Source: Viridothelium virens
Taxonomy: Eukaryota; Ascomycota; Dothideomycetes; Trypetheliales; Trypetheliaceae
Assembly (NCBI GenBank): GCA_010094025.1
Contig: ML991810.1
Location: 62,001 to 126,000 of the forward strand
DNA length: 64,000 nt
Direction: 5' to 3'
This document shows, piece after piece, positions 11,255-24,977 of the stretch (position 1 is its first letter; every line of letters begins with the position of its first letter). The position numbers and the translations under genes were made by a program. Below the pieces are notes generated by a model. That model made no database searches. It was given only the letters and a program-made list of their open reading frames with translations, and was not told the DNA's origin.

Positions 11255-13998
11255 TCATTTATTCTTTTTTCCTTGTTTCTTTTTGTCACTCCCACGAGAC
11301 AGCCAGGACGGTAGACTGGGGCGAGAAGACCGCCTGAGCTCTTCCGCCCGTGCTGCTCCAAACTTTCGATCAACTTCCGCATCAGAAAAGGCGACGACAA
11401 TCGTCATATCCGGTCTGACCTCGGATGCCCATTCAGACTTGCTGATTTGGTAAGACCGGTAATCACTTTGAAGGACCCTCACCTCGCCGGCCTCGAAGCA
11501 TTGGTGAATCCGGTCACGCCAATACTCCGAGCTGACCTCTAAGAAATCAGGCAGGTTCTTCAGGAGAGTTTGCAAGAGGCGCTAAGAAATCGCATCAGCA
11601 CAAAAGTCCGATAATACCCTGTTGTTCATGAGGAGTTGAGACTCACTTCATATGTGCGACATTCCTTGAGTTTCAGCTCATACTCATCCGTTTCGGGAGT
11701 CTTGAGCCAGATCACATCTTGTTTTACCGACACAGTGTTGCTGTTCGTATTAGAATCGTCATCTCTCGCCGACATCCAAGAGCTGAGTGAAGGCATCGAT
11801 GGTGGCGTCGGAAGTGGCGTTTCACGAGGCACTAATCCACGAGGCTCCAACATAGGGTTCCCAGCGGCCGTGCTCTTACTCGGTCGTTCGCCCTTCTTCC
11901 CCTTTTGCCTGGGTGGGTCGCCGACTCCCAGATTACTTAGCAAGGAATATACTTCATCGAAGGGCTCTCCCGTACTGCCGACAGCAGAAGGGCCAGGAAT
12001 AGGTGGAGAGGGTGAGAAACTGTCTCGGCCTCCTTTGTTTCTATCTCTCTTTTTAGGCAGAGGCCCAAGATCGAGCACGCCTCCTGGCGGCCCAGGTGGG
12101 TCGGGTATCTCGATGACTGGGGGTTTGGGTTCTTCTATAGGCCACATGTGCATTGTAATAGACATGTCAGGTTCAACCACTGATTCCCAAACTTGAGGAA
12201 GGATGATTTCCGCATTCGGTCCCATAAGGTCGTAGTGGCCATCTTGTACATGCGGACCTATTACGTCTACGTGCACAAATGCTTGACAGATGAGTTCCTC
12301 CATTCCCTGATGGAGAGCGCATTAGTGGTCAGCTTGCTTCTAAATTGACCAAGAAGGTGCACCGTGAGTGGAGATCGAAGCTTTCACTTACCGGCCATGT
12401 CTTACATAAATGCCAGGGGAAATTAAACTTCCTGCCCACGCAATCTTTGAATTTAATCGGTGCCACCCTTTTGTTTCCTGGCGCGTCAAGCCCGCCCTCC
12501 TGCAGACCCCCTTGCTTCTGTATCTCCCTCTTGAGCCTTTTAGCGGCTTTGTTAGCCTGTCGGAGTATCTTGTCGGCTTCCTCTTTCAGCATCTTTGCCC
12601 TGTGCGTGCTTAGAGCCCTTAGGCCGGCCTTAGTACTCTGGTTAGAGATACCATTGGACTCTGAATCTGTTGAGAACGCCGAGACGGTATCGCTATCACT
12701 TGCGCTGGCTTCAGGGGTTATGGTTATCTTTGTCTTCCTTCTCTTCTTCGGACTTTTTTTGGTAACCGATCCTAAACTATGGTCATTCGCCTCACCACGG
12801 AGCGAACTTCCTGTCTGAACTCTATCTACAAGGGTTGGGGATGAGGTTCTGGAGACAGCGATCTTGGCCGAATTATTACTCTCTTCCGCAGTACCAGCTG
12901 AAGCCCTACCGACAGAAGCCCGTGAGGTACTTCTACTTAACCTTCCAGGAAAAGATGCCGCGTTAGGTGTTGCACTTTTCGCCGAAGAAGTCTCACTCTC
13001 TTGCACCTCACGGATATCTGGCTGTAGCAACGGACTCTTGCTGGTTTCCTCCGCCTTTTTGGGAGCCGTGAGCGCTTCTCCGGCGAAATTTGATACTTTT
13101 TCTTGAAGGAAAAGGAGTCGAAAGTATGGTATTAAAGCTAATGGTCCGACAACTTCACAGTCCTCTGGATCCTCCTCGTCCTCGTCCTCCTTCGCATCTA
13201 CGACAATAAGGTCAGATTGTATACTACTCGAGGATGCAGAGATTTCGAGATTATTTTGTCCAAGTTGGCGGAGGGACGCAGGTTGCGAGGTTTCAAGTGT
13301 GGACGAGGTATCGTCTTCCAGATCGCCTTGAGGAACGGCCGCGTCGGGCAAGTCCTCTGGTATTGGCCTTGAGAAAGCACGCACTAAGCTGGGAGACTGG
13401 AGATTCATCTGCATCATGTGAATATTGGTCTCGACAACACTCTTGAGACTTTGAACTTCGTATTTGAGACTACAGTTGCAGTAACGTTAGACGATAGCGT
13501 AGAACGCACAACTTCGATTCACCGATCTTACCTAGTATACGCCTGTTCGTGTGGTTCCTGTGTCATCTGCATAACAGAGATCAACAGCTGTAGATTCAAT
13601 TTCAGGGAACCCAAAGTCTCCCGATGATAGATGAACTTGGATCTTTGGAATAGCCATCGAATCCGTAAGAGGACCCGTCGGCGCTGACTTCCAGTCTGTT
13701 GCGCCAAAGGCTCCAGCACACGAAGAAGACGTTCGCCATCCTGCTGGACAGTCTGACAAACTTGGATCAGGTCTTCTGCAATGCTCCTTGCCCGCCAGAC
13801 AGTCGCAGAATTGCCATCAAGAACAGCGCTGACCTCTTTAAGAACTCGTGAGAAGAGTGAGGTCTCGTTCGCGATGACCCGGATCTCTGGGCCGGCTTCT
13901 TTTAGCGCCGATGCTATCTCATACAGACTGATACTCAACCGAGTTGCTGCTCCCGCAATCGCAAGAATGTTCGCAGCGAGACCAAGGGCTTCGGCCAT
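11255..13998 (-). CDS. Protein with N-terminal fungal STAND-type domain, disordered middle and ubiquitin-like (ULD_2-type) domain
   Basis: Four exons (13998-13532, 13469-12392, 12306-11647, 11581-11255) with introns of 62, 85 and 65 nt and consistent phases give 843 residues. Residues 1 to about 120 (MAEALGLAANILAIAGAATR..., with a helical 'VIANETSLFSRVLKEV' stretch) resemble the N-terminal helical domain at the front of fungal NACHT/STAND proteins. Then come a long Ser/acidic disordered stretch, a short Lys-rich helix, and a compact segment starting IKFKDCVGRKFNFPWHLC and continuing across an intron into MEELICQAFVHVDVIGPH...GPNAEIILPQVWE...MSITMHMWP. That segment is the hallmark of the fungal ubiquitin-like ULD_2 family. 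A final segment (LQSDYRSYQISKSEW...VRPDMTIVVAF) looks like a second, weaker ubiquitin-like strand set. The tail is KKKQGKKNK. No NTPase motif is present, so it is not a full STAND receptor. Function is unknown; adaptor or signalling roles would be guesses. Confidence 0.8.
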
Positions 13999-14561
13999 TC
14001 TTTGAGCAATACATTTCTCTAAACAGACATATGAAAGGAGACTAAATATGAAGGGCTGGAGCGCAAGGCTGACTTCAGTGGCAAGGGAGAGATATAACTA
14101 AACTAGGTACATTAGCCTTGAATCCTTCAGCCTTGGCCTTCGTCTACAGAGAGGCGGGGATAGTACCTGGCAAGACAGCACATCAAAGTACCGTCCCAGG
14201 TGCAGGAAGCCATGATGGGCTTCTCGTCAAGCATTCTAGCTTCAAAGTCGAAGAGGGGAAATATACTGAATGGTTAGAGAACTGTAGCCGAGAAATGAAA
14301 AGATCTGATTTCCTGCAGGTATCCCAATCCATCTAATCCAAAGCTCGCAAGAGCAAATCTATGTCTACACTAGACCGGTCTATAGGCATTGCTCACAAGA
14401 GCCCCAAATGGAAGAGACTCCAAGAGCCAGCCAGTGACCTGAGCCTGAGCGTAGATACTCAAAAGCAAACCCGCCCTCTACCCAAGAAAAAGTCCAATTT
14501 TGTTTCGAGCCCCCCCCCAACCCAACCACCCAACAAACCTTCAGGCACACAGTCCCCGAGT
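13999..14561. other. Short spacer between two minus-strand genes
   Basis: Lies upstream of the ubiquitin-like gene and downstream of malic enzyme. I see only a short C-run near 14510 and nothing I can call a gene or a clear promoter element. Confidence 0.5.
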
Positions 14562-16685
14562 CTACAAATGGCTCCCATAGGCTCCATTCGTAGTCCCATT
14601 CGCCCCATTTACCCCATTCGCATGCCCATTGAGACTCCCAGTCAACTCCCTCAACTCCGTCTCTACCAACTGCCCCTCCTTGAACGGATCATACATCCGC
14701 TGCTGAATATAGCTGTCCAAATCCGCATCGCTCAACCCCCTCAACGCAATCTCGCGGTCCACCCCACCCAACTGCGCCGCCCGAATCACGCCTCTGGTCA
14801 CCACAACACTGACCTCACGGATACGACGGATGTCAGGGTACAGCCAGCCATCAGCGTGCTCCTGGGGCGTCAAGCTCTGGGACAGGGCAGTCGCACTCGC
14901 ATAGATCATATCCTGCGTGACATTGACCGCCTTGCTGAGGATGGCGCCGAGGCCGATGCCAGGGAAGACGTACATGTTGTTGCCTTGGCCGGGGGTAAGC
15001 AGCTTGCCCGACGTCGGGTGCGGCTGGGAGGGGAAGGGCGAGCCGGAGGCGAAGAGGCAGGTGCCGTCGGTGTGGGCGATGGCGTCGGCGAAGGTGCACT
15101 CGGACTTCGAGGAGGGGTTCGACAGCGGGAAGATGACGGGGTGCTCGTTGAGCTCCGCCATGCGCTGGAGGATGCCCGGCGTGAAGGCGCCGCCGATGGT
15201 GGATAGGCCCATCAGGATGGTGGGCTTCACGTATTCGACGACTTCTTCGAGGCTGCGGTATTGCTGGCCCTCGTTGTCGTCGCGGCTGAAGTAGACTTTG
15301 TGCTCTGCGAGCGTGTCGCCCCGGTCGTTGGTCACGAGGCCGCGAGAGTCGACGAGCCAGAAGCGTCGCCGGGCTTCGTCTTCGCTGAGTCCGCCTTCCT
15401 TGACGAAGTACTCGACGAGCTGCTTGGCGACGCCCACGCCGGCGCTGCCGGCGCCGAGGAAGACGGCGCGTTGCTCGGAGGCGGGGATGCGGGTGGCACG
15501 GCAGGCGTTGATGAAGCCGCCGAGGATGACGGCACCGGTGCCTTGGATGTCGTCGTTGAACATGGTATAAGTGTGTTGGTAGCGTTCGAGGGATGGGAAG
15601 GGGTTCTTGAAGTCTTCGTATTGAATGACAATGCTAGTAATGGCGTCAGTATCACGGCTTTGACCAACTCTGAGAGTGCGTGGAATGGTATGCTTACCCA
15701 GGCCATCTCTCCGTCAGAGCAGCCATCAATTCATCCAGGAAGTCCTTTTCTTCCTCGGCTGTCACCTTTTCTCTCCTGCTGCCCATGTAAAGCGGATCTT
15801 CCAGAAGCGCCTTATTGCTGGTTCCGAGGTCGAGGCACAATGGTAGGGTCGCCTCGGGCCTGATGCCAGCACATGCAGTATACAGGGCAAGCTTTCCGAC
15901 TGGAATGCCCATGCCATTCACGCCGAGGTCACCGAGACCGAGGATACGGGAGCCATCAGTGACGACGGTAATTTCAACATTATGGGGCCAATTTTGGATG
16001 ATTGTATGGAGGTGTCCACGGTCAGAGAACGACAAGTACATGCCTAGTAATTTGATCAGCAACGAAATGGAGAAGCGAAGGGTTGTGGTTAACAAACCTT
16101 CAGGCTGAGTCCATATTTGGTGCCATTTCTGGCATGCTTCACCAACGGTAGGTGTGTAGATATATGGAGTTAATTCCTAGATAGAAGTCGATTCAGTCTG
16201 CATTCATGCTTCTGACAGGCACCATATTCCGTACCTTGACATGGTTGGCCATCAGACGGTAGAATAGGTGCACATTGGTAGCACGGAGCTGCGTAAGGTA
16301 CATGAACTTCTCGATTGGCGTCGTCTTGGCTTCTAGCAGCTTCATGCCTATTGCTGTGCATTAGAACATGGCTATTTCAAGCTTTCCACGCCAAATTTCT
16401 GTCCTACATCTTGTTGCTTGAGTCTCGAAGCTCTCATGAGCTGGAGGACTCATGCCATAGGTGCGAAGGTATCTGCGGACTTGGGGAGAATATGCCGTGT
16501 CATAGTCACCGCTACTGTGTACGGACATTGTCAGTTCAAAGCTTCGTGGGATGATCAGTGGATGCGACTCACGAGACTGGAGTTTGTCGGACTGGAGCTA
16601 CTGGATGCTGATGACCCTTGATGTGCGCGTGCGGTTCTACACTCTTAGTAACAGGAGCCGGAACGGCAGCAGCTGCGGCGGACAT
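14562..16685 (-). CDS. Malic enzyme (malate dehydrogenase, oxaloacetate-decarboxylating; NAD-type likely)
   Basis: Six exons (16685-16573, 16514-16408, 16347-16235, 16176-16098, 16043-15698, 15633-14562) join without frame breaks to 609 residues. The enzyme oxidatively decarboxylates L-malate to pyruvate and CO2, giving NADH or NADPH. Visible family landmarks are EKFMYLTQLRATNVHLFYRL, the substrate-site TPTVGEACQKW, SRILGLGDLGVNGMGIPVGK, the metal-site MFNDDIQGTGAV, the dinucleotide-binding FLGAGSAGVGVAKQ, and PLSNPSSKSECTFADA. The acidic residue closing the second Rossmann strand (WLVDSRG) fits NAD use, but specificity is not proven. The C-terminal tail is a Gly/Asn-rich low-complexity extension. 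Introns are 54-64 nt. The frame stays open upstream to an ATG at 16853, which could add a targeting peptide (see separate entry). Confidence 0.93.
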
Positions 16686-16853
16686 GTTGCGGATCTGATT
16701 AATATGAAGACCGATAGATGGATTTTGGTAGAGATTAGGTGCAATTGAGGACCTAGGAGACGTTGGGCAGGGCGTGGGAAAGAATGGATTTTTGTGGAGG
16801 CCAGTCGATGGAGCTTGGGCTACTCTGAAGTAATAATGACCAATTTTCTTCAT
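16686..16853 (-). promoter_or_regulatory. In-frame upstream extension of malic enzyme with a possible mitochondrial presequence
   Basis: An ATG at 16853 is in frame with the annotated start at 16685 and adds 56 residues (beginning MKKIGHYYFRVAQAPS). The added stretch contains no Asp or Glu and several Arg/Lys/Ser/His, as expected of a matrix-targeting peptide. Two starts on one transcript, or two transcript starts, could give mitochondrial and cytosolic forms. This is an inference; the stretch may simply be 5' UTR. Confidence 0.4.
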
Positions 16854-17809
16854 TTGTTTGGGACCAGGGATCGAAACTCCGAGGCGACTGCCGGAGTGTA
16901 TCAGCCTGCCCGTTTGAAGAGGAATCGTTTGGACTTGCACTGTCCGTGCAGCAGCAGCAGCTTTTTCTTTTGAGCACCACCAACGAGCTCCAACCTTAAT
17001 CCTGACTTCCCCGGCTTCATCTCCGACCGCTCACCACCACCATCCGCTATCTCTGCTGCCCAGACCCGACCTCATTCCGGAGGGCGGAGCCGAATCGCTC
17101 TGATGCATAAGCCATCGACTCGTCCATGTGCTGATGGGCTTGGTACGCGCGGAGAATCCGGCCCATAATTATGAGCTTGGCTTGGTGATCGTGGGGAAAC
17201 AGACGATAACTAGTTCACTAAGCCAGCTCGAAGGATGATCTGCCGCGCTGACGTCTCTGGCCGCTACCGACCGGCCACGTTAGGTACCTAGCAAAAGTCG
17301 GGATTTATCGGAAAGACAAGATTATGGCGCAGCAGACGAAGGCCAAATTCGCAAGATAACAGCTTGCCTTTTGCAACAGATCGGGTCTCGGATCTCGATG
17401 CTCTCCTATCTTGCAGTATTTTCGGAATCCGTGCGACTCAAGCTTCAAGCTTCTGCTCAAGCTTTTGCTGCATGAACGATTTCAGCTGGATGCAGAAACC
17501 CAAAGGTTAGACCCTTGATCAACACCCCTGGCGGTTGTCCCAGGCGCCCGGTCACTGGTTTTCGCCGTGCACTTGTCGCAAACTCAATCGTCAACTGTTT
17601 CATGCACGAACCGATGATTGATCAGCGTTGCATCAAGATGTTCGCTTCTAGCATGAAGCCGTAGTATACAACAATTTCTCTTTTGCAAGATGAGGGAAAA
17701 GAATAGTTCATTTTGATAAACGTTTCCAATTGTACTTGAGCTTTATTTCTTCTGCTTGTTCCACTTCACCCCAACATTGTTTCAAAACAAACCCCTTCGT
17801 CTGTTCAGG
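16854..17809. other. Intergenic spacer, malic-enzyme upstream and glucoamylase 3' side
   Basis: Nothing coding seen. It holds the palindrome TAGGTACCTA (17281-17290) and a short imperfect tract of CAAGCTT-type repeats near 17440-17470 (tcaagcttcaagcttctg). No recognised regulatory site. Confidence 0.5.
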
Positions 17810-19704
<1,895 letters not shown>

Positions 19705-20623
19705 GTTGAAGGCCTCGTGGACACGAACGAGTAATGAGAAATGTGGTGTGACTATATAATGGAAGAGAGAAGATCTTCAAGATGTTTGCTTTCTACTTTA
19801 TGTCTCTTGAGTTTTCTCGGCTCGTCTCGTCTAAGAACTTCCCAACCCAAGTTCACTGGGGAAGGTGATACAAGGCTAAATCTTGCCCGTTAAGCATGAC
19901 TCCGGAGAGGAGGTATTTAGAAAGGAAGCTCATACGGCAAGTCGCTCGTAGCGTAAAACGCGACTTCTCTTGGTGTTCTGAAGAACGGCGCAAGGTACGG
20001 AGAAAAGCATCTCCGCATCCTTCATACCTTGGGAAGTAAGGTACCTTCAAAGTGTCTCGTGATACAAATTCACATGCCTTGCTAGCGGTCCGGCTCGAAG
20101 CGAACCTGCAAGCTTGATGCCGCCAGCCTATCCTCAGGTAGCTCGCCGATGCAACCTTGTAGCAATCTTGAAGTCAACCCTACCTTAATTAGGGAAAGTC
20201 AGAGCAAGATCTAGACTTGGTGCAAGCTGCTTGAGCGCTCTTCCCCGCATCTATACCTTGTGTGACTCGAAGTATTTTTGAGGGATTCCTCGAAAACGAA
20301 TGTGCTTAGAGTATGCAACACTTGCAAGAAGACGAATTTTGTTACCCAGAATTTCTAAAAACCATACCCTTGAGCAGCTGAGGAGTTGTCCTAGAGACGT
20401 CGCCAAGATCAGACAAATCGATCATGTCGCGTGTGGACTGTCTTAGCCACCCCTAGATCTCACGATACCGCGCGTCATGGTCGCGTATCGGGCAGTGACG
20501 TAGTTCTTCGCCACATCCAAAACCAACTGACCGTGCAACCAACCCGTTCTTCTTGTATAAGACCGCAATAGGTGTTCTCATTGCGGCCAAAGGAGTTTCT
20601 CGGAAAACACTGCACCAAAAATC
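19705..20623. other. Divergent promoter region of glucoamylase and HAM1-like gene
   Basis: 919 bp between two divergent starts. A TATA-like element lies near the glucoamylase side (see separate entry). I looked for CGG-N8-(C/A)GG starch-regulator (AmyR-type) sites and did not find a clean one by eye. No open frame is convincing. Confidence 0.5.
19751..19760 (-). promoter_or_regulatory. TATA-like box of the glucoamylase gene
   Basis: On the minus strand this reads ATTATATAGT, about 47-56 nt ahead of the ATG at 19704. That is a usual place for a TATA element of a strongly expressed secreted hydrolase with a short leader. Judged by position and sequence only. Confidence 0.4.
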
Positions 20624-22896
20624 ATGTCCTCCTGTTGTGGCCTCCGTAAACGTGGTCAAGATGACCGCGAGCCACTGCTGCCTCAGTATCGCGATGAAAC
20701 AGAAATGCAAAGACAGCTTCATCAAAAGTTACACTCCTATCAAATGTTCAGAGCCCTTGCTGATGGATATATGCCGTCAAATGAGCAAGTAATCATCAAC
20801 CTGCGTACTCTTCTCGCTTCGGATCTTCTCAATCCAAGTGATCCAGAACTAAGTGACTCCGGTCGATTACTGACAAAATATACCAAAGAATGGCTTAAGC
20901 ATTTTGTAGAACTACTATTCCACAAGAATAACGGTGATCAGATTCAAGACTTCATCTGGTATCTCACGAAGTCAAGGATATCAGTCGATGTTGAAGACCT
21001 TGGACGAAGGGCGTCAAAAGCCAAGTCCAAGGCTAACACAGCAGCTGGTATGTTTTCTGGCCCTTCTCTTAATTCAATTGAATACTGATCTCCTCAGCCT
21101 ATCAAAGCCTCAATACTGTCGGTTCCCTTCTTCTCACGAATTCCGATTTTCGACTCTTCCTTTTAGATCTCAATGTCATTGGACGTGAGGTCTTCAAAGA
21201 TACCGCCTTTACTTTATCCAGCGTCGCCGAGGATGCCGGGAAGCGTCTTGAACCTTCTCAAGAGAAACAAATAGCTGTAAAACACCCAGGTGAAGACTCG
21301 AAGACTGCAGTGTCAAAGGAAGATGTTCAGCAAGAGGCAGCCGAAGTCTCGGATGTCGTGACGGATGGAGCCGCAACTGTGGCTAAGGAGGCATCCAAAA
21401 GTGTTGCGGACAAATTAAAGGGAGATGAGAAAGATACACTGCTTTACCGGCTGAAGCAAACTGTTTTGAAGCTACGACAGCGAAACGACTACTCAGACTC
21501 AGTATCAACTCTTTCAACACTTGTCAAGCGATACGCTCTAGTCTACTCGAGAGCAATGCAGGAAACAGTCAATACAGCACAGAAAGATGTCCATCAGAAT
21601 CCCGAGACAGATCGTGCGCTCAAAAACTTTTGGTCTTTCGTTAGCTCTTTCGGAGACCAGCATCAGTGGAGTGAATTGCAGCGAAAACTCAACCAAGTTC
21701 TGGATCATCAGCAAAATAATCCACAGTTTGAAAACGTCATGGATGATGTTGGCAATTCACTACAGAGTCTACTCACCGATCCCGAATTCTTTGACCATGC
21801 CGATGAGAAATTCCAAGAACTCCGCTCAAAGTCCCGCGGTCTTGGAGCCAACTCCAAGGTACGACAAGACGTTGATGACTTTCTTGCCCAAGCGCAAATA
21901 ACTCTTCAGTCTGTCCTTCACGACAGGGATATTAATACCCTGATTTCGCTCTCCCTGAAAATATTCAACATTCTCTCCCCTCAATATTCCATCACCAACC
22001 AAGAACTCATCCAAGATGCCATCAACTTCTTCGTTCCCACCCTCATCAACAGTATCCAATATATTCCGATACCTCGCCTCGAACTCTCCACCCCAGACAT
22101 CGATCTCCTCCTCGAATCTCTCGTCCTCGAACCCGGTCGCACCATCAACCACTCCTCCTTCCTCCCCTTCCGCTTCCACGCCACCACGCGCACCGACCTC
22201 GACGTCCACAAAACCCACCTCCGCACCATCAGCACCCGCACCGCCACCATCCTCACCATCTCCCTCTCCGGCCTCAGCCTACGGGCCTCCGACCTCGGCT
22301 TCTGGCTCCGCGCCCACCGCGGCCTCTTCCGCTTCTCCTCGTCCGGCATTGCCAGCTTCGCCCTCGACGACCGCGGGATCGACATCGAGCTAGACATCGA
22401 GATCGGGCGGGACCGACTGGAGCAGATGCTCAGTCTGCGCGGGGTGCGCGTCCGGGTGCACAAGCTGCGCTATGCGATTCGCAAGAGTCGGTTTGGCTGG
22501 CTCGGCTGGCTCGTGAAGCCGTTGCTGCGTCCGATCTTGAAGCGCGTGATGGAGAGGCAGATCGCGCAGGGCATTGCGGAGTTCTGCCATGCGGCGAATC
22601 GCGAGGTGGTGTTTGCGAGGGAGCGGTTGCGCGCGACGAGGGTGGCGGAGCCGAGGGATTTGATTACGTTTGTGAGGGCGGTGGCGGCGAGGTTGGCGCC
22701 GGCGGAGGATCCGGATGTGTATGCGAGGGTGGGGGTGGATGAGCCTGGGAAGGGGGTGTTTAAGGGGGTGTACACGCCGGCGAGTTTGGTGGAGGTTTTG
22801 AAGGAGGAGGGAGCGAGGGCGGGGGAGAGGGTGGAGGATAGGGAGGGAGAAGGCTGGCGAAATGGAATCTTCGATGTCCAGGCACAGCTGGGATGA
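20624..22896 (+). CDS. HAM1-like protein (fungal HAM1_N/HAM1_C architecture)
   Basis: Two exons (20624-21047 and 21098-22896, intron 50 nt, phase 1) give 740 residues. It opens MSSCCGLRKRGQDDREPLLP, then a conserved helical region (LHQKLHSYQMFRAL..., GYMPSNEQVIINLRTLLASD, DQIQDFIWYLTKSR, and AYQSLNTVGSLLLTNSDFR across the intron) typical of the N-terminal domain of fungal HAM1-like proteins. A long helical middle follows. The C-terminal half (about 22,000-22,890) is beta-rich, with amphipathic strands like lipid-binding BPI/TULIP-type folds. The family is named after a Hansenula mrakii toxin-resistance gene; its cellular role is poorly known, and lipid binding is an inference from fold. The Cys-Cys near the N-terminus could be lipidated. 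The last 800 bp are strikingly C/G-biased at third positions. Confidence 0.85.
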
Positions 22897-24424
22897 ATTT
22901 TGGGTTGAAGGAGATGAAGGGGCTCGATAAAGATTCATGGAAGTACCAACTCCTTTATTAGGTGTTTCGATGCCTATCTCCGTAGTGGAGAGATCAGGCC
23001 TTTCTATAGCTGGTCTGGGGTAGGTTAGACCTGCTCTACCTCGATGGGCAAAGATACCAGGCATTTTGTAAAACAGTGGAATCAATTACAGCGCATGATA
23101 TTTTGTCTCAAACTGAACTCTATCAAAGCTTGTCCCTTTAGAAGGAGAGTCTGTAGTTCGTTTGCCAGCTACGTAGCCTTCAAGTCTCGGGGACGTCGTC
23201 AAACCAACCTGGACTGGTCTTCTTTATTCGCTCTCATTCTCTTAGCCTAATTTGAATGTAGACCATTTACCTAGGGCGTACGCAAGGACTGAAGTTGAGA
23301 ACTTAGTAATACTTCTGCCAAGTCAATTTAATAGTTCTCAATTGCCGGCAGGAGGCGGTGCAGCGTACGCATTGACCATAGGTAAATCCTGATAGTATGT
23401 GGGCGATGAGGTAATATCACCTCTACTTATCAATCTATATTCAAGTAGGCCATAATCGAAGTTTGAATTTTGAAGTTTGGAGGTAATTTAGAGAACACAG
23501 TGGACCAGGTCGGCCCCACTATTATAAGATGGTTACATAGACGTTGTCTTTCTGCTCTTGCAATGCCTAGCGAGGGCAAGATTGGATACGAGACTCGCCC
23601 AAAGGAGAGAGGACGAATACGAAGAAAATTAAGCATATGAAGTTCTGTACATGTGCCGTATCCAAAAGTCAACCTTGCAACTATTTCATGCCTTAATTTC
23701 ACAAGGATCCTGAAATGGTCCCTCGTCGCTCGGTCAGTATCCCGGCTATGTTTTCTTCTAGAAACACTGTTTCAAGTCTCGCCAAATTGGCTCTTAGCGA
23801 AAAGAGAAAGTAGCAAGGCGGGCAGACTTACTCTTTGGTCTGTCTTGAGCTAAGCCGCGGGGCCAAGTTGCTTTGCCTAATCGCCAAGGAGGCGCATCGA
23901 TCTAACTGGCCGCAGTGAGATGCCAAATACTTGGGTAGGCGTCGCCGGACTGATGAAAAGCCTTGCATGGAGCCTACAATCCATCCAAATTTTGCCCTGT
24001 GGCTCGCAGCGGATCTAGACGGTGCCGTGCGTGACCGTGGTGACTAAAAAGCCGGAAAAAGCGGTTGCCAGCGCAAGGGCGAAAGGGCGTGGCGTGTGAG
24101 GCCAAGGTTGCTCAGCCACCTTTCAGTTCGCGTAGTAAAACGTCATCACTGCCCTACCTTACGAGGAGCAGTTGCTACACACCCTACTCCACCGGAATAC
24201 AAGATCTAACCTATTCGCTACCCCTCTCATCTACGCATTCTCGGATCCTCTCACTCTCTTCCAGTTTCCGCAATTTATTGTATCACACATTTGGCCAGTT
24301 CAACACTGCTGGTCAACATGTTCATACCCACTGCCTCCTCACTCGCCAAGCGATATACGTAAGTTCTTCCATTAACCATCGCACCAAATCCTCTCTTCTT
24401 AGTTCTTCCAAAGTCCATACTAAC
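22897..24424. other. Intergenic spacer and RCR-gene upstream region
   Basis: No gene recognised. The last 250 bp (about 24,180-24,424) are pyrimidine-rich on the plus strand, as in many fungal core promoters and leaders. They contain a gtaagt...ttag pair (24359-24402) that could be a 5'-UTR intron. Confidence 0.45.
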
Positions 24425-24977
24425 ATGGCCTCCTCCTCTGACAGATGTTACAATGACGCCTACAACAACTACAACGGCAATAACTGTACCTACTCATCGT
24501 GGGATAACTGGGTGCGCTGGGTCGTCCTCGTCGTCATTGTCGTCATCTTTCTGATCGTCCTCTTCCTATTCTCGTAAGTCTCACTGATCATCTGCCCTTC
24601 ATCATCGAATTTGATCCTTACATTCCACCTCCAGTTGCATCACCGCTCGCCGCCGACGCCGGCAAGGCCTACGACCCTACCACGGCACTGGCTGGCTCGC
24701 TTCGGGCGGTCGTCCCAATTACAATGCACAACCCTACTATGCCAGCCAGAACCCGCAGCAGCCTGCAAACAACTACAATTACGGAAATAATAACGCGCCT
24801 CCCGCCTACACGCCCTCCAATGCCGGCTACTATGGACAGAACTATGAGATGCAGGCCCCACAGAACGCATATCATCCGAACGGTATGAGGGACGGAGAGA
24901 CGGCGTATGCTCCTCCAAGCAGCCCACCACCGGGAAAGCCAAAGTATGGAGGGCAGAGTGATGGTGTTGTCCGGTAG
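24425..24977 (+). CDS. RCR-type (Congo red resistance) single-pass membrane protein
   Basis: Two exons (24425-24573 and 24635-24977, intron 61 nt, phase 2) give 163 residues. A short Asn/Tyr-rich N-terminus (residues 1-30) precedes one transmembrane segment (WVVLVVIVVIFLIVLFLFS), an immediate stop-transfer run CITARRRRRQG, and a Tyr/Asn/Gln/Pro-rich tail carrying a PPAY motif. This layout matches the RCR family (chitin synthesis regulation, resistance to Congo red), in which PY motifs recruit the Rsp5 ubiquitin ligase to sort plasma-membrane proteins. A role in cell-wall homeostasis or protein sorting is inferred from the family. Length is normal for the family. Confidence 0.85.

Noticed and set aside
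14361-15206. A 281-codon plus-strand open frame, and a second one at 15261-15863.
   Set aside because: Both are antisense to malic enzyme, whose residues are clearly conserved.
22390-23085. A 231-codon minus-strand open frame.
   Set aside because: Antisense shadow of the GC-rich end of the HAM1-like gene.
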